Source: Dyella_B sp035486915
GTDB taxonomy: Bacteria > Pseudomonadota > Gammaproteobacteria > Xanthomonadales > Rhodanobacteraceae
DNA length: 17,436 bases
Assembly: GCF_035486915.1 (NCBI RefSeq)
Contig: NZ_DATHMR010000150.1
Span: 1-17,436 of the forward strand
Direction: 5' to 3'
Shown: piece by piece, positions 6,132-12,429 of the stretch
How positions within the stretch are numbered: position 1 is the first letter of the stretch
Layout of the letters: the number at the start of each line of letters is the position of its first letter
Notes under the pieces: model-generated
Database searches by the model: none
The model's input: the letters and a program-made list of their open reading frames with translations, nothing else
Told to the model about the DNA's origin: nothing
Translations under genes and position numbers: made by a program

Positions 6132-7319
6132 TTAGAACAATTCGATTTCGCCGGCGTCCATCGTGTTCTGCAGCGCAGGACCACGAGAACGGATGCGGGC
6201 TTTTTCGCGTTGCAGGGCCAGGCGCTCACGCACACGCTCGGAATGCTGGCGAAGCACCTGCGCATCGACCGGACCGCAGGCCAACTCTTCGATGTCGCGC
6301 GTGGTTTCCGCCGCGACGCCTTGCAGTTCGACCAGACGCGTGCGCGTCTGATTGAGCAACTGGCTGAGAATGTCTTCGAACTGCAGCGAGCGAATGGTGG
6401 TGGACACGTCGTTGCCCAGGCCGCGATTGATTTCGACCACTTGGTCCGCAACGGCGCTGGTGCGCGCATCGCTTTCGGTGACGTGAGCCATCATCGCGTC
6501 GATGCCGCCCTTCGCCGACAAGGCAACGTTCAAATCCTGCGAGGCCAACTCGCCGATCAGACCGCGCACCTGCTCCATCGCAATGCGTGCACGCTCCACG
6601 TGACTACCGATCTGTTCGTTGAACTGGTTGGAGTGGCTTGCCAGGTTGCGGATTTCACCCGCCACGACCGCGAAGCCGCGACCGGCTTCACCGGCGCGCG
6701 CCGCTTCGATGGCGGCATTGAGCGCCAGCAAGTTGGTTTCCTCGGCGATAGTATTGACGTTCTTCAACAGCGCGAACACCGCATCCATTTCCTTCGACAT
6801 ACCGTCGATGCGGTAAACGATGCGCAGGCTCTCGCGCGAGAGTTGCACGATCAGACTTACAAAATGTTCCAGCAAATCTCCGGTACGTGCCGCGAAATCC
6901 TGCACGGACACGCCGCCGTTCTGCACATCGATAATCTGCTTGAGCAAGGACTGCTGCATGCCGGTCTTGTGCGACAAGCCGTCGAAGCCGCCACCCAATT
7001 CCTTCACGGCGTCGCCCAGAAGATCCAGGGCCTGATGCAACTCACGCGAAGCGTGGCCCAATTCGTCGACCAGGGCACCGCGCACATCTTCCAGTGCTTC
7101 GCGCACGGGTGTGTTGTCGGGACCGTTGGATGTTTCCACCACGATCGAGGGCGTCGCCATGCGGCGGCATTCGTAGATCCACACCGCGCAGAGCAGCGTG
7201 ACGAGAGTCGGCGCCATCCATGCCGGATTCCATACCAGGCACAGGACGAGTGCCGCCAGACTGGCGCCAATGCCTACCAGTGGGCGGGATGCGGAGTTGT
7301 TGAACATGTTCGTGGACAT
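6132..7319 (-). CDS. Membrane-anchored chemoreceptor without a periplasmic domain
   Basis: A 395-residue methyl-accepting-type protein. Two hydrophobic spans (about 14-30 and 34-50) are joined by only a few residues, so no external sensing domain exists; input must be internal or membrane-borne. There is no HAMP domain. The signalling tip is well conserved (EETNLLALNAAIEAARAGE at about 193-211, then GRGFAVVAGEIRNLA). A C-terminal arm with SLQFEDILSQ (311-320) follows, and the protein ends GEIELF, nearly identical to the CheD tail rather than the WxxF tether of the other receptors. Start choice: ATG 7319 has GGAA seven bases upstream. ATG 7337 (six residues longer) overlaps the cheB stop as TGATG and is a real alternative. 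Sensory input is unknown. Confidence 0.86.
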   Translation of the reverse strand: MSTNMFNNSASRPLVGIGASLAALVLCLVWNPAWMAPTLVTLLCAVWIYECRRMATPSIVVETSNGPDNTPVREALEDVRGALVDELGHASRELHQALDLLGDAVKELGGGFDGLSHKTGMQQSLLKQIIDVQNGGVSVQDFAARTGDLLEHFVSLIVQLSRESLRIVYRIDGMSKEMDAVFALLKNVNTIAEETNLLALNAAIEAARAGEAGRGFAVVAGEIRNLASHSNQFNEQIGSHVERARIAMEQVRGLIGELASQDLNVALSAKGGIDAMMAHVTESDARTSAVADQVVEINRGLGNDVSTTIRSLQFEDILSQLLNQTRTRLVELQGVAAETTRDIEELACGPVDAQVLRQHSERVRERLALQREKARIRSRGPALQNTMDAGEIELF

Positions 7320-7336
7320 AAAAATGTTCCAATGCA

Positions 7337-8434
7337 TCAAGACGCAGCGCGACGTGCGCCGACGATAGGTTGTTGTGCAAGAAGCAACAGACGCGCGGCA
7401 ACGCTTTCCAATGGCAGCTTTTCGTCGGCGGCACCGAGTTTCCATGCCGCGCCCGGCATGCCCCACACCACGGAGGTCGCTTCATCCTGCACGAGCGTTG
7501 GCGCGCCGCATTCGCGCAATTCAAGCAGACCGCGCGCGCCGTCATCGCCCATGCCCGTCAGCAACGCGCCAATGGCTGCAGCGCCGACGCTCGCGGCGAC
7601 CGAACGGAACAGCACATCCACACTCGGCTTGTGCCGGTTGACTTGCGGACCGTCATGCAGGCGGCACACATGCTTGGCGCCGTCCCACATCACGAGAAGA
7701 TGTTGACCACCCGGCGCGATATACGCGTGGCCTGGTTGAATCGGTTGATTGTCGCGCGCTTCACAGACGCGCATCGCCGAACACTTGTTCATGCGCTCGG
7801 CGAACGCACCACTGAAAGCGGCAGGAATATGCTGCGTGATCACCATCGCCGGTGCATCCGGCGGCATCGCCTCAAGCAACACGCGAATGGCTTCCGTGCC
7901 ACCGGTCGATGCGCCGACCGCAATGATACGGTTGCTACCGCGCGTACCCGGACCTTGCGAGCGCGGGAGTACCGCATCCGCGGTATGCCGTGGCGGCACA
8001 TCCAGTTTTTGCACGGTCGTATAAGCGCGCGGGCGTGTAAGCGCGGCGAGTTTCACCTTCGCGCAGATTTCGCCTGCGGCGTCGGCAAAGCTGTTTGCAA
8101 GATCGTTGGCCGGCTTGGTGAAGAAATCCACCGCACCGATTTCAAGTGCGCGCAGGGTGACTTCCGCGCCACGTTCGGTCAGCGACGACACCATCACAAC
8201 CGGCATCGGACGCAGGCGCATCAGGTTTTCCAGAAACGTCAGGCCATCCATGCGCGGCATTTCGACATCGAGCGTCAACACGTCAGGATTGAGCTGCTTG
8301 ATCTTTTCGCGCGCAATCAACGGATCGGCAGCCACGCCGACAACCTCGATACCGGGGTCGGAATCGAGCATGGCCGACAACAACTTCCGCACCAAGGCGG
8401 AATCGTCGATCACCAGTACGCGCACTTTGCTCAT
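7337..8434 (-). CDS. cheB: Chemotaxis response regulator protein-glutamate methylesterase CheB
   Basis: A 365-residue two-domain enzyme. It removes methyl groups from receptor glutamates, and deamidates glutamines in many species, after phosphorylation by CheA. The receiver domain (1-125) has D10/D11, phospho-acceptor D56 (TLDVEMP) and K107 (TKP). A linker leads to the esterase domain (about 165-355) with the catalytic triad S176 (GASTGG), H202 (TQHIP) and D298 (GMGDDGA). The start at 8434 follows AGGAAAG by five bases and gives the standard MSKVRVLVIDDS beginning; an upstream in-frame start adds 19 unsupported residues. The 133-bp gap to cheD contains a long inverted repeat, unlike the tight spacing elsewhere in the operon. 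Downstream it overlaps or abuts the next receptor. Confidence 0.97.
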   Translation of the reverse strand: MSKVRVLVIDDSALVRKLLSAMLDSDPGIEVVGVAADPLIAREKIKQLNPDVLTLDVEMPRMDGLTFLENLMRLRPMPVVMVSSLTERGAEVTLRALEIGAVDFFTKPANDLANSFADAAGEICAKVKLAALTRPRAYTTVQKLDVPPRHTADAVLPRSQGPGTRGSNRIIAVGASTGGTEAIRVLLEAMPPDAPAMVITQHIPAAFSGAFAERMNKCSAMRVCEARDNQPIQPGHAYIAPGGQHLLVMWDGAKHVCRLHDGPQVNRHKPSVDVLFRSVAASVGAAAIGALLTGMGDDGARGLLELRECGAPTLVQDEATSVVWGMPGAAWKLGAADEKLPLESVAARLLLLAQQPIVGARRAAS

Positions 8435-8464
8435 TGCTGCTTTCCTGCCTTTGCCTGTTGGAGA

Positions 8465-8560
8465 GGGACGAGAGATGAGCAGCGAGGGCACGCCGTTCGC
8501 TCTGGCAAGCCCCCTGTAGCTGACATGCGTGCTGCGCCCTCGCTACTCATGTCTCGCCCC
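8465..8560. repeat. Long imperfect inverted repeat between cheD and cheB
   Basis: The 25-base arm 8465-8489 matches the reverse complement of 8536-8560 at 22 of 25 positions. The pairing extends inward through GCACGC (8488-8493) with GCGTGC (8527-8532) after a three-base bulge. The loop is about 33 nt. Arms are made of CGAG-rich units like dispersed intergenic repeats I recall from Xanthomonadales. It forms a stable stem inside the operon mRNA, just downstream of cheD and 31 bases before cheB. Confidence 0.75.
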
Positions 8561-8567
8561 TGGTACA

Positions 8568-9221
8568 TCAAAACAACTCCACTTCACCCTTTATCGGATC
8601 GTTCGCCAAACGCTTGAGGTACTGCTGTTCGTTGGCGGCCAGATCGTTGTCGCGCGTGGTGCGCAACTGACGCACGCGCACGCGACCACTCACCGGGAAA
8701 AACTGCAGTTGGCGCGGATAGATATCGCCCACATCCGACGCCATCAGCTTCAAACCTTCCGCCTCCAGATAACGTTTGACGAAGATGACATTGCGCTGCC
8801 CCACGTCGGTCATCTGCGTCAGCACACGGCCACCGCCGAAAATCTTCACCGAGAAATTCTCGCGCCGCCCGCCGGCTTTGAGGATGGCGTTGATCAACTG
8901 CTCCATCGCATCGCTGCCGTAACGCGCCGCGCGTCCCACTGCCGAGGACCAGCTGTCACGCTCGCCCACCGGCTCGGGAAGCATGAAGTGATTCATGCCG
9001 CCGATACCGCGCTCCGTGTCGTGAATGCATGCCGATACGCACGAACCCAGCACGGTGGAAATCATTTCTTCCTGCGTGCTTACATAAAACTCGCCCGGCA
9101 AAACCTTCACCGTCATGCAGCGCTGCGTGGCGTCCCAAAAACGGCGCAAGTGTTCAAAACCCGGCAAAACAACTGAATTCTTATCTGGCGCAATCGCAAC
9201 GCCAGCCATAGGTGCTGTCAT
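8568..9221 (-). CDS. cheD: Chemoreceptor glutamine deamidase CheD
   Basis: A 217-residue CheD. It hydrolyses specific receptor glutamines to glutamates. The active-site region is ISTVLGSCVSACIHDTERGIGGMNHFMLP in outline: nucleophile C61, general base H78 with the family's 17-residue spacing, and S55/T56 as the third polar residue. The later FGGG (VKIFGGGRVL) segment is also typical. The start overlaps the cheR stop (TAATG, ATG at 9221), with GGAAG eight bases upstream, so translation is coupled. The longer open frame from 9428 runs inside cheR and is rejected. The protein ends GEVELF, a tail shared with the receptor at 6132-7319. It is longer than minimal CheDs because of N- and C-terminal extensions. 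Confidence 0.95.
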   Translation of the reverse strand: MTAPMAGVAIAPDKNSVVLPGFEHLRRFWDATQRCMTVKVLPGEFYVSTQEEMISTVLGSCVSACIHDTERGIGGMNHFMLPEPVGERDSWSSAVGRAARYGSDAMEQLINAILKAGGRRENFSVKIFGGGRVLTQMTDVGQRNVIFVKRYLEAEGLKLMASDVGDIYPRQLQFFPVSGRVRVRQLRTTRDNDLAANEQQYLKRLANDPIKGEVELF

Positions 9222-10102
9222 TATTTGCACTTCCGATAAACCGTACGGCCAACTAAATCGAACGAATCGCTCAGGCCGTACATCGATTCGGAGTGCCCCA
9301 AGAATAAATAGCCTCCTTGCTCCAACAAACCGGCATAGCGCTCGAATAGGCGCTGTTTGGTCGGCTTGTCGAAATAAATCACCACATTGCGGCAGAAGAT
9401 CGCGTCGAACGGACCGCGCATCGGCCACTCATGCAAAAGATTCAACGGTTGAATGGTGACGAGCTCACGCAACCGCGGATGGACACACGCGAGGCCTTCA
9501 TAGGCACCCTCGCCTTTCAGAAACCAGCGGTTGCGGCGTTCATCGCTAATACCGCTCATACGCTCGAGCGAATACATACCCGCGCGCGCCGTACCCAGTG
9601 CTTGCGGAGATAGATCGGTCGCCAGGATGCGCGCATCGACCTTGCTGCCTGTTCGTTCCAGCGCTTCGGCCAGCACCATCGCCAGCGCATAAGGCTCTTC
9701 GCCAGTGGAACATCCTGCCGACCAGATACGCAGACGGTCGCTGCTACGCTTTTTTTGCTCAATCCAACTCGGCAGCAGTTCGTTGGCCAGCAAGTCGTAG
9801 TGATGCATCTCGCGGAAGAACGAGGTGACATTGGTGCTGATCGCACTCGCCAGCTCGCCCAGCTCGGCATCCGGGTCGCTGCGCAACAGATTCACGTACG
9901 CATCGAATCCATCCAGTCGCAGCGCCCGCAAGCGACGCACCAAACGACCTTGCACCAACTGACGCTTATGCTCACCAAGCACGATGCCGCAGTGCTTGTA
10001 GACAAAGTCGCTCAGGAACGCGAAGTCTTTGTCGCCCAACGACCATCCGCTCGCGATCGCCACAGCGCCGCACGAATCGTCCTCATGCATGCGTGCGGCC
10101 AT
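9221..10102 (-). CDS. cheR: Chemotaxis protein methyltransferase CheR
   Basis: A 293-residue SAM-dependent enzyme that methylates receptor glutamates. The N-terminal helical domain (about 21-100) ends in the family NVTSFFRE (91-98). The SAM-binding motif is IWSAGCSTGEEPYALAM (126-142). FDAIFCRNVVIYFD (232-245) and GYLFLGHSES (264-273) complete the fold. A beta-subdomain with KGEGAYEG (196-203) is present, the region that binds C-terminal receptor pentapeptides in E. coli CheR. The start ATG at 10102 lies four bases after the receptor stop. Its Shine-Dalgarno is within the last codons of that receptor. The neighbouring receptor tails AWKEF and EWSEF are plausible docking sites. Confidence 0.96.
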   Translation of the reverse strand: MAARMHEDDSCGAVAIASGWSLGDKDFAFLSDFVYKHCGIVLGEHKRQLVQGRLVRRLRALRLDGFDAYVNLLRSDPDAELGELASAISTNVTSFFREMHHYDLLANELLPSWIEQKKRSSDRLRIWSAGCSTGEEPYALAMVLAEALERTGSKVDARILATDLSPQALGTARAGMYSLERMSGISDERRNRWFLKGEGAYEGLACVHPRLRELVTIQPLNLLHEWPMRGPFDAIFCRNVVIYFDKPTKQRLFERYAGLLEQGGYLFLGHSESMYGLSDSFDLVGRTVYRKCK

Positions 10103-10106
10103 CGGA

Positions 10107-11819
10107 TCAGAACTCCTTCCAGGCGCCGGCGTCGGCCGTTTCTACGGGACGCGGTGCGACTTTGGGCGCGCTCTTGCGGACGGCGGCGAATACCGCTTCG
10201 GCTTCTTGCGCGACGGCCGTGGCGACCGCTTTCGCGGGTGCCTTGCTCGTCGTGCCGTTGATCTGGAAGAACGAAACCTGTTGCGAAAGCTCATCGGCCT
10301 GTTCGTGCATGGCACGCGCAGCGGCGGAAGCTTCTTCCACGAGTGCCGCGTTCTGCTGGGTCATTTCGTCCATCTGCGAGACGGCGTTGTTGACCTGGTC
10401 GATACCTGCCGACTGTTCCTGACTGGCGGCGGCGATCTCGGCCACGATGTCGGTCACTTTCTTCACGCTGTCGACGATGTCGTTCAACGACTTGCCGGTT
10501 TGATCGACCAGATCGGTGCCCGCGCGCACTTTGTTCGCACTCTCATTGATGAGCTGCTTGATTTCTTTCGCCGCACCCGCGCTGCGCTGTGCGAGGTTGC
10601 GCACTTCGGTGGCGACCACCGCAAAGCCGCGGCCCTGTTCGCCGGCACGTGCCGCTTCCACCGCTGCGTTGAGCGCGAGCAGGTTGGTCTGGAATGCAAT
10701 CTCGTCGATCAGGCTGACGATGTCGGAAATCTTGCGGCTGGAATCATTGATCTCGCGCATCGCCGTGACGGCCTGCGCAACGACTTCGCCACCGCGCTCG
10801 GCCTGCTCGCGAGCGCCGCGTGCCAGCTGATCGGCATGGCTGGCGTTCTCGGCGTTCTGCTTCACGGTCGAGGTCATTTCTTCCATCGACGATGCGGTTT
10901 CTTCCAGGCTGGAGGCCTGTTCCTGCGTGCGCTGGCTGAGATCGTCATTGCCGCGCGCAATCTGCTGTGCAGCGGTGCTCACTGCATCGGAACCATGACG
11001 AACGTCGGCGACGATTTCGACGAGGCGCTCATCCATCGTGCGTAGTGCGGACAGCAGCTGAGCCAGCTCGTCGTTACCCTTGACAACGACTTCGTGACCC
11101 AGTTTGCCCTGCGAAATCTCGTTGGCCAGGCTCATGGCGTAGCTCAGCGCACGGCTGATCGAGCGGACGAGCAGCGCCGAACGCATCAGGGCAAACAGCA
11201 AACCCGCCAGCAGCGCAGCGAAGGTGATCATGCGGATGCGCTGATAACTCTTTACCTGATCCTGGTAGATCTGATTGGCTTCGGTGCGCTGTGCGTCAAC
11301 GAGCTTGGACAATGCATCCTGACGCTGCATCATCAGTGGGCGCATTTCCATCTCGATCGTGTCGGAACCGGAGCCGTCGCCGGCCTTGATCGCGTCCATC
11401 ACGTCGCCGCGTGCCTGATCGTAATCTTTATCCGTCGAGTGATAATCCTTCAAGGCAGCGGCCAGTGCAGGACTCATTTGAACGGCATCCAGGCGCTTCT
11501 TGTAATCGTTCAGTTCCGCCATGTAGCGATCGGCTTCGCCCAGCTTCTGCTTGATCTGATCGGCCTTGCCGGTTAGCGCAGCGGCTTCGCTCATCGCGAG
11601 GAAATACTTCAACGAATTCGTGCGAATGTTGTCGACGTATTGCGTCGGCACGAGCCCGTTCTCGTAAATGCTTTGCGTGCCGGCATTCTGGCGCGACATC
11701 GCAAACAGGCCGATCACCGCACCGGCGATGAGCATCACGCAGAGCAGGCCGACCAGGACGATCAGGCGTGCGCGGATGGTGAGCGACGTCAACTTAAACT
11801 TGGGGAAGCGCAGTTTCAT
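10107..11819 (-). CDS. Methyl-accepting chemotaxis protein, four-helix-bundle (Tar/Tsr-like) sensor
   Basis: A 570-residue transmembrane receptor. TM1 is at about 18-42, a periplasmic helical ligand domain of the four-helix-bundle type at 43-195, TM2 at about 196-216, HAMP at 217-270, then the methylation and signalling helices. Methylation-type sequence is QEQASSLEETASSMEEMT (299-316). The tip around 373-410 (IAFQTNLLALNAAVEAARAG, then EQGRGFAVVATEVRNLA) is canonical. An alanine/proline-rich linker leads to the C-terminal pentapeptide AWKEF (566-570), matching the x-W-x-x-F tether for CheR/CheB. AAGGAA seven bases before the ATG supports the start. It lies 12 bp after cheW. The ligand cannot be inferred. 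It is probably the main array receptor of this operon. Confidence 0.95.
   Translation of the reverse strand: MKLRFPKFKLTSLTIRARLIVLVGLLCVMLIAGAVIGLFAMSRQNAGTQSIYENGLVPTQYVDNIRTNSLKYFLAMSEAAALTGKADQIKQKLGEADRYMAELNDYKKRLDAVQMSPALAAALKDYHSTDKDYDQARGDVMDAIKAGDGSGSDTIEMEMRPLMMQRQDALSKLVDAQRTEANQIYQDQVKSYQRIRMITFAALLAGLLFALMRSALLVRSISRALSYAMSLANEISQGKLGHEVVVKGNDELAQLLSALRTMDERLVEIVADVRHGSDAVSTAAQQIARGNDDLSQRTQEQASSLEETASSMEEMTSTVKQNAENASHADQLARGAREQAERGGEVVAQAVTAMREINDSSRKISDIVSLIDEIAFQTNLLALNAAVEAARAGEQGRGFAVVATEVRNLAQRSAGAAKEIKQLINESANKVRAGTDLVDQTGKSLNDIVDSVKKVTDIVAEIAAASQEQSAGIDQVNNAVSQMDEMTQQNAALVEEASAAARAMHEQADELSQQVSFFQINGTTSKAPAKAVATAVAQEAEAVFAAVRKSAPKVAPRPVETADAGAWKEF
10113..10118 (-). promoter_or_regulatory. 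Shine-Dalgarno of cheR embedded in receptor pentapeptide codons
   Basis: AAGGAG on the minus strand is both the Lys-Glu codons of the receptor's terminal AWKEF and the only good ribosome site for cheR, ten bases before its ATG at 10102. Confidence 0.75.
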
Positions 11820-11831
11820 TGTTTTATTCCT

Positions 11832-12335
11832 TCAGGCCACGGCTTTCACGTCATTAGCCGCCAACGCGGCCTCCAGCATCTGCGCATCCTGCGGTTGCAA
11901 CAGCTTGTCCGCGTCGAGCAGCAACACCATGCGCTCGCCCACGGCGGTCAGTCCTTTCAGGTATTCGGTATCGACGGTGGTGCCCATGTCCGGCACGGGA
12001 CGCATGGCATCGCTAGCCACGTCGATGACGTCGGAGACGGCATCCACGACCACGCCGAACTGGCGGCCCGCGACCATCACGATCACCGTCACGGTCGTCG
12101 CGTTGTATTCCTCGCGTGCGAGTCCGAAGCGCAGCCGCATGTCGATCACCGGCACGATCGCACCGCGCAGATTCAGCACGCCCAGCACGTAGTGCGGCGA
12201 TTGCGGAATGCGCGTAACCGGCGTCCAGCCACGAATCTCACGGACCGACAGGATGTCGACGCCGTATTCCTCGTGGGCAAGGTTGACGGTGAGGTACTGT
12301 GACTGGGGCCCCGTGCCCCGCGTTTGGTCTGACAT
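11832..12335 (-). CDS. cheW: Chemotaxis coupling protein CheW
   Basis: A 167-residue CheW that links receptors to CheA in the signalling array at the inner membrane. Visible family features are QYLTVNLAHEEYGVDILSV (13-31), the LGVLNLRGAIVPVIDMR region (51-67) with R57 in the conserved NLRG, and VDAVSDVIDV. A short C-terminal extension (about 145-167) goes beyond the core fold. GAGG (12341-12344) five bases before the ATG supports the start. It is the first gene of a FliA-driven operon with cheR, cheD and cheB; a hairpin occupies its leader. Confidence 0.96.
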   Translation of the reverse strand: MSDQTRGTGPQSQYLTVNLAHEEYGVDILSVREIRGWTPVTRIPQSPHYVLGVLNLRGAIVPVIDMRLRFGLAREEYNATTVTVIVMVAGRQFGVVVDAVSDVIDVASDAMRPVPDMGTTVDTEYLKGLTAVGERMVLLLDADKLLQPQDAQMLEAALAANDVKAVA

Positions 12336-12350
12336 GTTCGCCTCGTCGTT

Positions 12351-12370
12351 GGAGCATCCCCGGATGCTCC
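12351..12370 (-). promoter_or_regulatory. Perfect hairpin in the cheW leader
   Basis: GGAGCATC and GATGCTCC form eight perfect pairs around CCCG/CGGG, and the whole 20 bases are palindromic. It starts about seven nucleotides after the predicted FliA transcription start and ends seven bases before the cheW Shine-Dalgarno. There is no T-run, so it is a leader structure, possibly stabilising the 5' end, rather than a terminator. Confidence 0.65.
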
Positions 12371-12383
12371 CGTTCGAAAGAAT

Positions 12384-12410
12384 GGATCGGCGGTTTTGGC
12401 TGAAACTTGA
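12384..12410 (-). promoter_or_regulatory. FliA (sigma-28) promoter for the cheW operon
   Basis: On the minus strand TCAAGTTT (12410-12403), 11 bases, then GCCGATCC (12391-12384) matches TAAAGTTT-N11-GCCGATAA at 13 of 16 positions with exact spacing. TCAAG is a common -35 variant in Pseudomonas-type FliA promoters. Predicted start is near 12377. It lies in the 94-bp gap after the sCache receptor gene. Confidence 0.83.
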
Positions 12411-12429
12411 GCGAATAACCCCGGAAAAA

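Noticed and set aside
6210..7706. Long plus-strand open frame opposite the receptor and cheB
   Set aside because: Antisense shadow of two well-supported genes, spanning both, with no recognisable domain.
9222..9428. N-terminal extension of CheD by 69 residues
   Set aside because: It would lie wholly inside cheR, and the TAATG overlap with GGAAG upstream gives the normal CheD start.
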